DNA of 64,000 bases from CAYZED01 sp964477445 (GCA_964477445.1 CAYZED010000006.1:1-64000), one strand, 5' to 3'; shown: positions 53,226 to 62,493, numbered from the stretch's first letter. The notes: a model not told the origin generated them from the sequence alone. Program-made: numbers and translations.

Positions 53226-53261
53226 GGACAAATTTTATCCCACCAACTTTATTTGTGTCCC
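53226..53261 (-). promoter_or_regulatory. CggR operator
   Basis: On the minus strand GGGAC is followed after 15 bases by GGGAT-AAAATT-TGTCC. The spacing equals that of the Bacillus subtilis CggR operator (GGGAC, 15 bases, GGGAC, six bases, TGTCC). The right half-site is nearly perfect and the left one weaker. It lies just downstream of the -10 box and before the cggR Shine-Dalgarno. Confidence 0.75.
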
Positions 53262-53268
53262 AACTAAG

Positions 53269-53297
53269 ATTATATATATTATCCTTTTTAATTTCAA
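53269..53297 (-). promoter_or_regulatory. Promoter of the cggR-gapA operon
   Basis: TTGAAA (53292-53297), 17-bp spacer, TATAAT (53269-53274) on the minus strand, overlapping the end of rpoN's downstream region. A repressor on the operator would block elongation or promoter escape. Confidence 0.75.
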
Positions 53298-53356
53298 TAT
53301 TTGTTAAAAAAATATCAACAATTAGTAACTTATAGAAACTTATCGCCTCTATCTGT

Positions 53357-54727
53357 TTAATATCTTCTTCTCTTTGATGAAGATGCAATGCCAATTTCAT
53401 CTCTGTATTTTGCAACAGTTCTTCTTGAAATCTGTATTCCATCCAAAGAAAGTTTCTCTGATATTTCTTGATCACTTATCGGTTTTGTATTATTTTCTTC
53501 GTTTATTAATCGCATAATTTCTTTCTTTATGCTCTCAGATGAAATGACTTCGCCTGAAGTATTTTCAACACCACTTTTAAAGAAATATTTTAGTTCAAAT
53601 GTGCCTCTTGGAGTTTGAACAAATTTACCGCTAATTGCGCGGCTTACAGTAGATTCATGAACTTCTACTAGTTCAGAAATTGACTTTAGTGTCATAGACT
53701 TAAGATGAGAAGTACCATACTCTAAAAAATCTTCTTGTAGTTCCATTATAGCTTTTACTACTTTATATAATGTAGATCTCCTGTGCTCAATACTTTTTAT
53801 CATCCAAAGTGCTGAAGTCAATTTAGAGTTTATATATTGAGATGCGACAGAATCTTTGTTTTCATTTTCAAGAACGTTCTTATAATAATTACTTATAGAT
53901 AATCTGGATGAATAACTATCATTTACAAAAACAATATACTCTAACCCAATTTTTTCCACCACTATATCTGGAGTAATATACCTTGTGAACTCAGAACTCT
54001 CGAAAGCCCTACCCGGCTTGGGTTCCAAGCTCTTAATGCGATCACAAAGTGCTTGAGCTTCTTCAATATTAATTTTTAAATTTTTAGCAATTAAATTTAT
54101 CTTATTTTCAGCTAGTTCTCCAAGATAATCTGTTATTATTTTTTTTAATCTGATATCAATATTTTCGTCATCATCTAGTTGGAGTAACAAGCACTCCTTA
54201 AGATCTCTTGCGCCTACACCAGGTGGATCAAATTTTTGGACAATTTTCAGTGCTGTTTCAATTTTTTCGAATGGAAAACAAGTTATTGACGAAATATCTT
54301 CTAAGCTAATCAATAAATAGCCATTATCATTTAAACTCTCTATAATATACTCACAAATATCCTTAATCTGTTTTTCAATTTTTTGACTTTGTAATTGATT
54401 AATAAGATAATCTTTTAATGTAGAATTATATGTAACAATATTATCATAAGACATATCGTGATTTTCATCTGAATAACCATCACTTTCATATGTTTTACCT
54501 GCATATGATAAGAATTCTTTCCAATCAATATCGTTTTCTTTATCATTTTCTAATATTTGCTTATCTTCAGCGTTTTTTTCAGATGTCTCTTTTTCTTCCG
54601 CTATCTCATTCTTGATTACTTCACTATCTAAAATTATTTTATTCATCATGCTTTGGCCGTGTACCNNNNNNNNNNTCATAACAAGTTTTTGTTGCTGCTC
54701 CATATTAAGTTCGTATCCCATTTTCAA
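53357..54727 (-). CDS. rpoN: RNA polymerase sigma-54 factor (gap near the N-terminus)
   Basis: The N-terminal Gln-rich activator region begins MGYELNMEQQQKLVM and is cut by the 10-N gap at 54666-54675. The core-binding domain follows (DPPGVGARDLKECLLLQL, LEPKPGRAF). The DNA-binding part has the HTH LKSISELVEVHESTVSRAI, GTFELKYFF, and the RpoN box at the end, RRTVAKYRDEIGI. The start is either TTG at 54725-54727 or ATG two codons later; AGGTG suits both. Sigma-54 depends on enhancer-binding ATPases; none is in the window. Adjacency to cggR is a common Firmicute arrangement. Confidence 0.93.
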   Translation of the reverse strand: MKMGYELNMEQQQKLVMXXXXVHGQSMMNKIILDSEVIKNEIAEEKETSEKNAEDKQILENDKENDIDWKEFLSYAGKTYESDGYSDENHDMSYDNIVTYNSTLKDYLINQLQSQKIEKQIKDICEYIIESLNDNGYLLISLEDISSITCFPFEKIETALKIVQKFDPPGVGARDLKECLLLQLDDDENIDIRLKKIITDYLGELAENKINLIAKNLKINIEEAQALCDRIKSLEPKPGRAFESSEFTRYITPDIVVEKIGLEYIVFVNDSYSSRLSISNYYKNVLENENKDSVASQYINSKLTSALWMIKSIEHRRSTLYKVVKAIMELQEDFLEYGTSHLKSMTLKSISELVEVHESTVSRAISGKFVQTPRGTFELKYFFKSGVENTSGEVISSESIKKEIMRLINEENNTKPISDQEISEKLSLDGIQISRRTVAKYRDEIGIASSSKRRRY

Positions 54728-54742
54728 GATATCACCTACATT

Positions 54743-55600
54743 CTATTCCGTAATTATACTTTCAACCTCAAAATAAGCCGCGACGCAACCAGGTCCTGAG
54801 TGAGTTCCAACAACGGATCCAACTTCTGATCTAAGTACTTCTTTTATTTTATACTTACTCTTCATATCTTTTTCTAGCATATCAGCAGCACTTTTTTGGA
54901 TGGCGTGGTTTATACCAATAATCTTTCCATCAAGTTTTATATTGTTTTCATGTGCGTAACTCTCAATATATAATAGCGCTTTTTTCATTCCTCTAGCTTT
55001 TTCAATTACTTTCAATTCGCCATCTATCATTGTGAGAATAGGTTTAACGTTAAGAATTGAACCTGCTATTGCTTGTACTAACGAAAGTCTTCCACCCTTT
55101 AATAAATATTTCAATGTATCAACAGCAAAAAGGCACCTTATTCTTTGCCTAGAATATTCAACCTCGCGAATAATTTCTTCAGCCGACTTCCCATGTTTAA
55201 TCATTCGAGCTGCTTTAATAACAAGGAATCCTAATGCAAAAGTAACTAATAATGAATCAATAACAGTCACATCTCCGTCATTAAATTCAGATGCTGCAAT
55301 TCTAGCAGAGTTATATGTTCCAGAAAGTTTAGAAGAACCATTTATAACAATCAATTTATCATAGGTCTTTAATTCTTCTCTAAAAGCTTTTTCAAATTCA
55401 CCAGGAGGCACCTGAGACGTAGTTGGCAAAGTACTTGCTAAATCCAATAAATTAAAAAACTTCTCACTATTAATATCAATACCATCAATATAAGTTTTTT
55501 CACCAAAATGAACAGTTAACGGAATAACCCTAATATTTAATTCATCTTGAATTTTTTTTGGGATATCACTCATACTGTCAGTAATAATCTTAATCTTCAT
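54743..55600 (-). CDS. DegV family fatty-acid-binding protein
   Basis: A 285-residue protein with the DegV signature: KIITDSMSDIP, LPTTSQVPPGEFEKAF, NGSSKLSGTYNSARIAA and LKGGRLSLVQAIAG. DegV/FakB proteins hold a fatty acid for phosphorylation by FakA. The C-terminal HSGPGCVAAYF motif lies in the lipid pocket. No fakA is nearby. It lies between trmL and rpoN, all in the same direction with short gaps. Confidence 0.93.
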   Translation of the reverse strand: MKIKIITDSMSDIPKKIQDELNIRVIPLTVHFGEKTYIDGIDINSEKFFNLLDLASTLPTTSQVPPGEFEKAFREELKTYDKLIVINGSSKLSGTYNSARIAASEFNDGDVTVIDSLLVTFALGFLVIKAARMIKHGKSAEEIIREVEYSRQRIRCLFAVDTLKYLLKGGRLSLVQAIAGSILNVKPILTMIDGELKVIEKARGMKKALLYIESYAHENNIKLDGKIIGINHAIQKSAADMLEKDMKSKYKIKEVLRSEVGSVVGTHSGPGCVAAYFEVESIITE

Positions 55601-55615
55601 TTATTATCCTCACTG

Positions 55616-56080
55616 TCATCTCAAATTAACAAAATCAGTTTGTCTTAAAGCCTCATATATCACAACAGCAACAGAGTTAGAAAGATTTAATGATCTCGCT
55701 TCGTCTATCATAGGAACCCTTAGCGTATTTTCAAAGTTTGAATCAACTATATGTTTGGGTAGTCCAGCAGTTTCTTTTCCAAATATAAGGTAGTCTTCAT
55801 CCTTAAAAACAATATCTGAATGTCTCTTATTCCCTTTAGTCGATAAAAAATATCTTCGTTTATCTGATGTCGTTTTCAAAAAATCCTCTAGCGATTCATA
55901 ATAAACTATATCCACTAAATGCCAATAATCCAAACCCGCTCTTTTTAACTGTTTGTCATCTATTGTAAATCCAAATGGTTTAACAAGATGTAATCTCGTT
56001 CCTGTCGCAGCACAAGTTCTTGCACTATTTCCTGTGTTTTGTGGTATTTCTGGTTCAACCAATACAATATTAAAAGCCAA
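55616..56080 (-). CDS. trmL: tRNA (cytidine/uridine-34 2'-O)-methyltransferase TrmL
   Basis: TTG at 56078-56080 lies seven bases behind GGAGG and gives 154 residues, the family norm; longer in-frame starts have no such site. SPOUT-class knot motifs: PEIPQNTGNSARTCAATG, FGKETAGLP and RSLNLSNSVAVVIYE. It methylates the wobble ribose of tRNA-Leu isoacceptors. Interestingly a tRNA-Leu gene is located 1.7 kb upstream, though not in the same operon. Confidence 0.92.
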   Translation of the reverse strand: MAFNIVLVEPEIPQNTGNSARTCAATGTRLHLVKPFGFTIDDKQLKRAGLDYWHLVDIVYYESLEDFLKTTSDKRRYFLSTKGNKRHSDIVFKDEDYLIFGKETAGLPKHIVDSNFENTLRVPMIDEARSLNLSNSVAVVIYEALRQTDFVNLR

Positions 56081-56129
56081 AATGCTTCCTCCAAAAAAAA
56101 TGACAGAATGTTTTCCAATTAGCATCTAT

Positions 56130-56244
56130 CACTTTTTTATTATTAAAATTTTCTTTTTTTTCTTTTTTTCTTATTTTTTTTATTCTTGTTTTGTCGTTCT
56201 CTTATTTTTCTTTTTTTCCTTATTTTGTTATTTTCTCTATTTCT
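56130..56244. repeat. Polypyrimidine/polypurine tract upstream of trmL
   Basis: Over about 115 bases the plus strand is almost only T and C with a few A or G. There is no gene here. Such tracts can form triplex DNA in principle; simple low-complexity expansion is the more modest explanation. Confidence 0.75.
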
Positions 56245-56709
56245 CTATTCTGTTATAGATACATCAATTTCCATCGTTCCAATTCCCTCTAGAGCTAGTG
56301 GAACACAGAAGGTTTCAACGCCTTTAGTTGAAATTTGAATGTCTTGCCCAACCATTACTGTAGGTGGAGTGATATCAACATTTAAACCTTCATTATAAAA
56401 ATCTGTACATACATTGCCTAGTATCATATTTCCTAATTCAGCAATAGCACTCTTTGCCATTTCATCAAGATAAGGCACTTCCATACCCATCATCATTTTT
56501 GAAGCAATACCGCAGGCCGTTGGTTCATCGAGACTGAAATAAACTTGCCCTCTGAAAGTTCCAGCTATGCCGATTATTATCACAACATGATTAGCATTAA
56601 AAGGAGAGGATTTCAAATAAATCTTCCCTTTTTTCACTTCAACAGCGCACATCATATTAAGCAGACTGGAGGCTACATTTATAAACGGGTTAATATATTC
56701 TACTTTCAT
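56245..56709 (-). CDS. cheX: CheX-like chemotaxis phosphatase
   Basis: A 154-residue protein with the CheX/CheC pattern. The catalytic motif is E-x2-N in AIAELGNMILGN, in the family used to dephosphorylate CheY-P. Upstream are YINPFINVASSLLNMM and GTFRGQVYFSLDEPTACGIA. The length matches CheX and only one active helix is seen. No che or fli genes are close by. GGAGGG precedes the ATG. Confidence 0.88.
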   Translation of the reverse strand: MKVEYINPFINVASSLLNMMCAVEVKKGKIYLKSSPFNANHVVIIIGIAGTFRGQVYFSLDEPTACGIASKMMMGMEVPYLDEMAKSAIAELGNMILGNVCTDFYNEGLNVDITPPTVMVGQDIQISTKGVETFCVPLALEGIGTMEIDVSITE

Positions 56710-56775
56710 TGAAAGGCCCTCCTAAAAAATATTGTTATATATTATATTAAGCTTTTTTAGATAAAAAAGCAAGAA

Positions 56776-57603
56776 TTATGCCAATACGAATTCCTTTATA
56801 GCCACTGCAACGCCGTCACTTTCATAATCTGGTGCAATATAATCAGCATGTGTTTTTAAACAAGCTTCTGCATTTGAGACGGCTACGCCAATACCAGCAA
56901 ATTTTATCATTGAAATATCATTTTCATTATCTCCGATTGCCATAATCTCTTCAGGTTTTAAACCGTACATATTTGCAATAAATGCTACAGCTCTTCCCTT
57001 ATCTACTTCTTTGTGCATTATCTCAATATTGTCCGACAAAGATTGAGAAACTGTCACTAAACCTGTACTGTAAATCAATTCTCTAACCTCAGAAAGTAAA
57101 TGCGCATCTTTATCGACAACCACGGCCTTTAGAATGTTATTACTTTCTATTCTCATTAATTCTTCAAGATTATCTGTAGTAACTAATTTAACTTTATCAT
57201 TTTCTAACAAATTCTGATTCCAGTTACTATATCTTTTTGAGATATTAATAATTTTTTCTGAATATATAGTGTCCTTCGCAAACAAATGACAGTATAATCC
57301 TCGTTCTCGACAAAGCTCTATCATTTTAATTCCAGCACTCAGCGGAATTGGTTTCTCATAATATATCTTAGAAGCATCACTCTCCATTATTATTGCTCCA
57401 TTACTGGCTATTATCGGAGTCTTAACATTTAATAATTTAGCGTAATATCTTGCGGAAGCAAAAATACGCCCCGTTGCTAATACAATATGTACTCCTTTTT
57501 TCGCAGCTGCTTCTAGCGCCTCTCTATTGCCACTCGATATGTTTTTTTTACTATCTAAAAGAGTATAATCCATATCTGTTACTATCATTTTAATCTTGCT
57601 CAT
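56776..57603 (-). CDS. Cof-type HAD-IIB phosphatase
   Basis: A 275-residue HAD superfamily hydrolase: motif I DMDYTLLDSKK with the nucleophile Asp, motif II LATGR, a C2B cap from about 80 to 185, motif III Lys in DKGRAVAFI, motif IV GDNENDISMI. These enzymes dephosphorylate sugar phosphates, pyridoxal phosphate or FMN; specificity cannot be read. Preceded by GGGAGTGAG. Intact. Confidence 0.93.
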   Translation of the reverse strand: MSKIKMIVTDMDYTLLDSKKNISSGNREALEAAAKKGVHIVLATGRIFASARYYAKLLNVKTPIIASNGAIIMESDASKIYYEKPIPLSAGIKMIELCRERGLYCHLFAKDTIYSEKIINISKRYSNWNQNLLENDKVKLVTTDNLEELMRIESNNILKAVVVDKDAHLLSEVRELIYSTGLVTVSQSLSDNIEIMHKEVDKGRAVAFIANMYGLKPEEIMAIGDNENDISMIKFAGIGVAVSNAEACLKTHADYIAPDYESDGVAVAIKEFVLA

Positions 57604-57708
57604 TTTCTCACTCCCTTAATATAAGTTTTGTGAATGTTTTTTCCTTATCCCTCGAAACCATTCACAGTGGGTTGCTGTTCTCAAAAAAGTATAGTTTTCT
57701 ATATTAAC

Positions 57709-57734
57709 ACAAAAGAGATGTTCTCACATCTCTT
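57709..57734 (-). terminator. Terminator of tRNA-Leu
   Basis: AAGAGATG-TGAGAA-CATCTCTT then TTGTG on the minus strand, ten bases after the CCA of the tRNA. Confidence 0.75.
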
Positions 57735-57743
57735 AATTTTCAA

Positions 57744-57820
57744 TGGTGCGCGGGGTGGGACTCGAACCCACAAAACTACGTACCTGAAACGTATACGTAT
57801 GCCAATTCCGTCACTCGCGC
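57744..57820 (-). tRNA. tRNA-Leu (CAG anticodon) without a long variable arm
   Basis: The anticodon stem TACGT/ACGTA encloses TTCAGGT, the standard loop of leucine tRNA with anticodon CAG. The D-arm GTGACGGAATTGGCATACG is leucine-like. The acceptor GCGCGAG/CCCGCGC has one A-C mismatch; the T-arm GTGGG-TTCGAGT-CCCAC and CCA are present. Between anticodon stem and T-stem are only five bases (GTTTT), while leucine tRNAs normally have a long variable arm. Total 77 nt. Functional status is uncertain. Confidence 0.85.
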
Positions 57821-57977
57821 GAACATTGATATTATAGCATGGCAAAATATGAACTTCAACCCTTTGTTATACTCTTTCACCTACACATCATTTACGTATA
57901 TTCCATCTAAATGAAATTTTATTGAATATACTTTTTACTCGGATATTATTACTCATATGTCAATTGTGTTATATTTT

Positions 57978-58682
57978 TTACTTTGTATCTGCACTTTCAT
58001 TTTTCTTCATTAAGTCCCTTACAATAGCAAATTGATCTCTCGCCAAGGCCTCAATTCGAGGATTTTCCTTTTTTTCGGGACTGGCAATTGCTTTAGTAAG
58101 CCAATAAGCCGAATCTTCAAGCAAATCAATTCTTCTTGCTAATTCACCTAACAAATACATTAGCATTATAGAATTTAAATTTCCATATGGCGCTTCTTCT
58201 TCTTCAAATGCTTTTCTATAGTTTTCATAAGCATACTTAACGAAACCGTCTTCTTTATCATCATGATTCGTTCTATAAAGCCAAGAAATCTTCAAGCATA
58301 TTCCAGCGATTATATTTGCTTTGGATTTTCTCGCGGTAGCTGTTAATAGGGCAAGTTTAAAAGAATCGACAGCTTCATTCCAATTTCTCTCTCCTAAATA
58401 ATTTCTACCAACAGTTCGTCCCTTAAAAGCATTTTTTATTGTTCTAAGTTCATATTCAGTAATGTCTGCATAACCGTTTTCTGACGCAGCAAAAGCACAA
58501 GTCGGACAAACAATTATTTCGTAAAAAATCGGGTTTAATCCATTATAATAAGGGCAAAAATCTTCATCTTTGCTAATAACTTTCACAGCGTTACTTTTTG
58601 TTCGCATTGTTTTAAATTGAGTTTCACAAACCGGACATTTTACATCTTTTAAATATGTGCCTGCAGGTAATTTTGTTGTCAT
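57978..58682 (-). CDS. DUF2225 protein
   Basis: ATG at 58680-58682 follows TGGAGC; 234 residues. The N-terminus holds zinc-binding Cys pairs, VKCPVCETQFKTM and IVCPTCAFAAS, with a further Cys in DFCPYY. The remainder is helical with TPR-like repeats (RNWNEAVDSFKLALLTATAR, YGNLNSIMLMYLLGELARRI). This is the DUF2225 pattern of Firmicutes and related phyla; the function is not known. It lies 44 bases downstream of the VanW gene in the same direction. Confidence 0.85.
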   Translation of the reverse strand: MTTKLPAGTYLKDVKCPVCETQFKTMRTKSNAVKVISKDEDFCPYYNGLNPIFYEIIVCPTCAFAASENGYADITEYELRTIKNAFKGRTVGRNYLGERNWNEAVDSFKLALLTATARKSKANIIAGICLKISWLYRTNHDDKEDGFVKYAYENYRKAFEEEEAPYGNLNSIMLMYLLGELARRIDLLEDSAYWLTKAIASPEKKENPRIEALARDQFAIVRDLMKKNESADTK

Positions 58683-58726
58683 CTTAAAAGCTCCATTCAA
58701 GAAATAATAAAAAATCTAAGTAAAGT

Positions 58727-60229
58727 TTAAGGAGTCGTGGTTTCCTCAGGTATTGGGGTAGTGTTAGGCGAAGGATCTATTGTAGGCGACGGCGTTGTTA
58801 CTGGCGTTGGCTTCGGCGTTGGCTTCGGCGTTGGTTTCGGATTCTTCTTTGGGATTTTTTTTGAACTCACTGGTTTGGTGCCAATATACTTGATTCCATC
58901 TGACTTATTGTATCTACTAAAACCTAAAGACACAGTTTTGATTTTTTTTCCGTTAATATAAACATCTTTAAATGTCTCAATGACATATCCATCGTGAGCT
59001 GGAAAATCAATTCTATAGTTCCCCACGCTCATATTAGAATCATGCTTTATTATCATTCCAGCTGGAGTTCTTGATATAGTTTTTTGCCAAAGATTTATAG
59101 TCTTTTCAGGGGATTCTTTTTTCCCATAAATCTCAAAATATAAAAGACTGCCTTTTACCCAACACTTAATATAAATAGGGTATTCCCTGTTATTTCTAAA
59201 CTTTAAGTCTTTATAATTCCCAGCAATGGCCGCATCTCTTCCTGGTGGAACATAAGGAGAAACTATTGAATGAGGAGCACGCTGTACAATTTCAAAATCG
59301 CTAAATAATACAGCATTATAAAGTGTCGTTGAGATTTGGCAAAGCCCGCCTCCAACACCATCTACATACTGATTGTTCATAACAATTTTTGCCATTTTAA
59401 AACCACTTTTAAGTGATACATCTCCCACTGTTTCACTAACGGACATGACTTCACCTGGCATAACTATCGTTCCGTTAATTTTTTTCGCTGCAAGCCAAAT
59501 ATTATAAGCTCTTTCAATAAAACCTGTATCAAAAACCGTGTAAAAGCTACTTAATTTATCTTTCATTTCCTTTAGTTCCACAGCTTTTACAACTGGCTCT
59601 TTGATATTTACAACTAAAGAAACCTCGCCACTTTTATTCTCAATTGCAAGTTTTTCTAACTCCTTATATGTCGCTTCAATATCAACAGTCTTTCCTATTA
59701 CTTCTTTAGACGTAATGGAAATAAAATTATTATCTTTTGCCTCAGAATTGAATTTAAATGTCGCTTCTTTCTCTTTTACATTTACTTCCTTAGAAATACT
59801 ACCAAGCAAAGTCTTTAATCCCTTGAGATCGTATTTTCTTTCAATAATATAAGTTTTGTTATTCTTTTTCAGGTCTAAAACATCAAAAACATCCTTAATG
59901 TAATCTCCTGAGCGACCTATTTTATAGGCTTCAGCTAATGGTGTTTTTATGTCAAAGCCATTTGAAATAGTATTACTGTCTACAATCCAGGTTTTATCTC
60001 CATAAGGTATATTAATTTTAAAGGAATCCAACTTTTTCTGTGTTTCGTCATTTACTACCTTTTCTGCCTGTGAAAAGGTAAGTCCACTAACATTAATTTT
60101 ATCAATATAAATACCATTATGAATTAAATTTGTTTTAATTAATGAATATCCATATGCCGCTACAGCCCCGACTCCAATAATTAAAACAAGCAAAACAATC
60201 GTAAGTATAAGTAGTAGTCTTTTTGTCAA
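58727..60229 (-). CDS. VanW family protein with YoaR-like domain and TP tail
   Basis: The TTG at 60227-60229 has GGAGG seven bases upstream; 500 residues. One N-terminal membrane anchor (LLLILTIVLLVLIIGVGAVA) is followed by a peptidoglycan-binding-like domain (LTFSQAEKVVNDETQKKL) and the VanW domain with VGGGLCQISTTLYNAVLFSD and RAPHSIVSPYVPPGRDAAI. The C-terminal 40 residues are KPTPKPTPKPTP-type repeats, possibly wall-spanning. VanW proteins occur in glycopeptide-resistance clusters and many ordinary Clostridial genomes; resistance should not be inferred. Confidence 0.9.
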   Translation of the reverse strand: MTKRLLLILTIVLLVLIIGVGAVAAYGYSLIKTNLIHNGIYIDKINVSGLTFSQAEKVVNDETQKKLDSFKINIPYGDKTWIVDSNTISNGFDIKTPLAEAYKIGRSGDYIKDVFDVLDLKKNNKTYIIERKYDLKGLKTLLGSISKEVNVKEKEATFKFNSEAKDNNFISITSKEVIGKTVDIEATYKELEKLAIENKSGEVSLVVNIKEPVVKAVELKEMKDKLSSFYTVFDTGFIERAYNIWLAAKKINGTIVMPGEVMSVSETVGDVSLKSGFKMAKIVMNNQYVDGVGGGLCQISTTLYNAVLFSDFEIVQRAPHSIVSPYVPPGRDAAIAGNYKDLKFRNNREYPIYIKCWVKGSLLYFEIYGKKESPEKTINLWQKTISRTPAGMIIKHDSNMSVGNYRIDFPAHDGYVIETFKDVYINGKKIKTVSLGFSRYNKSDGIKYIGTKPVSSKKIPKKNPKPTPKPTPKPTPVTTPSPTIDPSPNTTPIPEETTTP

Positions 60230-60256
60230 AATATTTCCTCCATAAGTTATCAAAGC

Positions 60257-60315
60257 TTAGTCTATTCTTAGTCTATTCTTAGTCTATTCTTAGTCTATTC
60301 TTAGTCTATTCTTAG
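60257..60315. repeat. 11-bp tandem repeat between ftsA-like and vanW genes
   Basis: TTAGTCTATTC is repeated five times without change, followed by a partial unit. It lies in the 92-base gap between two co-directional genes, upstream of the VanW Shine-Dalgarno. Confidence 0.9.
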
Positions 60316-60321
60316 TTTTTT

Positions 60322-62493
60322 TTAGTCGATTTTTAACTCGACTCTATCTCCTAAATTTAACATATCTGCAAAGTTCGCTTCTCTTCCATTAATTAGCATC
60401 GCGGTCAAAGCCTTGATTTTAGAAAAATCAATTCCAGATTGATTCAACGCATCAGCTAATATGTAACCTGTTTTATTTCCTTTAAGCTTAAGTGATTTTC
60501 CATTGAAAAAAATATCTAATTCCATTGCGATTTTGATTTCTTCAAATTTATTAATCGCATCTTCTTTAACTCCACCACTTTTTGATATTGAATGAAATTC
60601 ATTAGCGGATGAATCAAATTCGCGTGAATTAAATGTTCGAGAATCAAATGTGTTTGATTTACCAGCATCTGAATTGGCTAAAGTTGGTTTGACTTTAGGT
60701 GAGTATAATAACATACTGTTAAAATCATCTTGGGTTATTTCGTCTGATTTCTTAGTTTCATTTATCCCTAATATTAGCTTGTCATTATTAATAATGTCTT
60801 CTGTAGAATCTAGTATTCTTTTCCCTCTCATTAAATTCACTTCGTCTGGTATGTTAAGAACTCTTCTTAGTTGATCGACTTTAGTAATGTTTTCGGTTTC
60901 TAAGATATCTCCGTTCTTCAAAATTGAATCTGGAGTAACGATTTTCCCATTAATTTTAAATGTGTAATTTATTAAGTGTTCTTTTCCATCAAGTGTTATC
61001 TTCATTGATAAATTTGAGCCCAATGCCTCTTTTACCTTAATACTAGCCTCTTTTCCCTCACTTGCTGGAATTAACTCAATCGCATCTCCATTTTTAATAG
61101 TAGAATCCAAAGTCGCTCTTTCATTATTCTTTTTTATAATAGCCGGGATAGCTGGCTCGCCGTGAAAGGTTTCCATACTTCCATTTATATTAACTACTAT
61201 GGATGGCCCTCTCTTTCCAATTAGTTCTCTTGCACTAACTCCGGATAATACCAAACTATCCGCTATGGTCAATTTTTTTGAGTTAAATAATCGAATAGCC
61301 TTTTCATTTACAGTAACTTGTAGAAAGTCTTTATCCGCTGTTCTAGCTGCAGTAGCTGCTATTCCCATTGGTGTAATAAATTCCGGGCCAAGACTTCTCT
61401 TGTTTTTTATATCAACGTCCTTAACGATATCTGCTCTTCTAACTGCAATTCTATCAGACGGCATACCTAATGCTTCAGCTAAGTATTCTGTAAGATGTGG
61501 AATTTGGCTCCCACCACCTATTAAAAATATTGCACTTGGAGCTTTACCATTATATTCAGATATTTTTTTCCCGATTTCTTCAGCAAGCCTTCTTATTGAA
61601 GAAGTTATCTTATCAAGAATTTCTTCTTTCTCTAGAATATGATCAAATCCCATAATATCTTTAAACTTAATTTTTGATTTTTTACATAATGAAATTTTTA
61701 CTTTTTCTGCAGTATTAAAATCCAATAAAAATTCTTCGGCTAACTGTTCAGTTATTTCATCTCCTGCCACAGGTGCCATAGCAAACGCCACAACAGAACC
61801 ATTCTTAGTTATTGCTATATCTGATGTACCTGCACCTATATCTACCATTGCAACATTTAACAGCCTTAGATTCGAATGCAGCACAACATTCATAGCTGCT
61901 ATTGGTTCTAGTGTTAAACTTGAAACTTCTAATCCCGCTCGTGCTATTACAGAATAAAGACTATCGACGACAACTCGCGGGAGGAATGTAGCTAATATTT
62001 CAACAGCCATTTTACTTCCACGATGTCCTTCTAGTCTTCCCATTAAATTATCGTTTAAATAGTGATTAACTATTGTATATCCGACACAAAAATAAGATGT
62101 ATTTTTATCCTCATTTTTCTTTTCAATTTCATGTTGAGCCATCTGTATACCTTCAATTTCAAGGCTTCCAACATCGTCTCTTTCAATTTCTGTCTCTGGG
62201 TCAATATCTCTTTCAACGGCAACTTTAAATGTCTTTAACGAACGACCAGCTGCTGCTACTGCAACTCTTTTTATTTCATATCCAGTTTGTGCTTCTAGAC
62301 TTTCTTTAACTTTTTTTACTGCCTTAGCTACTAATTCAACATCGTGAACTTGTCCATCATACATAGCACGTTCTTTATGCTCTTCAATGTCCCAAGCTAA
62401 TATTTTTATGAGATCGCCATCTTTAAATCCGGCCATCCCTATAACAGTTCTAGTGCCTATATCCATTGATACTAATAATTCATGTTCTGACAT
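60322..62493 (-). CDS. FtsA-like actin-family ATPase with long C-terminal extension
   Basis: The ATG at 62491-62493 follows AGGGGTG; 723 residues. Residues 1-370 are an FtsA/PilM-type actin fold: SMDIGTRTVIGMAGF as phosphate 1, MVDIGAGTSDIAI as phosphate 2, and LIGGGSQIPHLTEYLAEALG for adenosine binding. Residues about 400-600 contain ubiquitin-like or DUF-type beta modules (KITLDGKEHLINYTFKINGK). A further small domain ends the protein (INGREANFADMLNLGDRVEL). Classical FtsA has about 420 residues and a membrane-targeting helix at its end, which is not evident here. This Clostridial long form probably has a role distinct from canonical FtsA. Confidence 0.85.
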   Translation of the reverse strand: MSEHELLVSMDIGTRTVIGMAGFKDGDLIKILAWDIEEHKERAMYDGQVHDVELVAKAVKKVKESLEAQTGYEIKRVAVAAAGRSLKTFKVAVERDIDPETEIERDDVGSLEIEGIQMAQHEIEKKNEDKNTSYFCVGYTIVNHYLNDNLMGRLEGHRGSKMAVEILATFLPRVVVDSLYSVIARAGLEVSSLTLEPIAAMNVVLHSNLRLLNVAMVDIGAGTSDIAITKNGSVVAFAMAPVAGDEITEQLAEEFLLDFNTAEKVKISLCKKSKIKFKDIMGFDHILEKEEILDKITSSIRRLAEEIGKKISEYNGKAPSAIFLIGGGSQIPHLTEYLAEALGMPSDRIAVRRADIVKDVDIKNKRSLGPEFITPMGIAATAARTADKDFLQVTVNEKAIRLFNSKKLTIADSLVLSGVSARELIGKRGPSIVVNINGSMETFHGEPAIPAIIKKNNERATLDSTIKNGDAIELIPASEGKEASIKVKEALGSNLSMKITLDGKEHLINYTFKINGKIVTPDSILKNGDILETENITKVDQLRRVLNIPDEVNLMRGKRILDSTEDIINNDKLILGINETKKSDEITQDDFNSMLLYSPKVKPTLANSDAGKSNTFDSRTFNSREFDSSANEFHSISKSGGVKEDAINKFEEIKIAMELDIFFNGKSLKLKGNKTGYILADALNQSGIDFSKIKALTAMLINGREANFADMLNLGDRVELKID

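Noticed and set aside
53200..53475. Separate small gene between rpoN and cggR
   Set aside because: The frame overlaps the rpoN 3' end and the cggR promoter/operator and has no Shine-Dalgarno or domain.
58727..60229. Vancomycin resistance determinant
   Set aside because: VanW-domain proteins are common without resistance, and no vanHAX-type genes are present.
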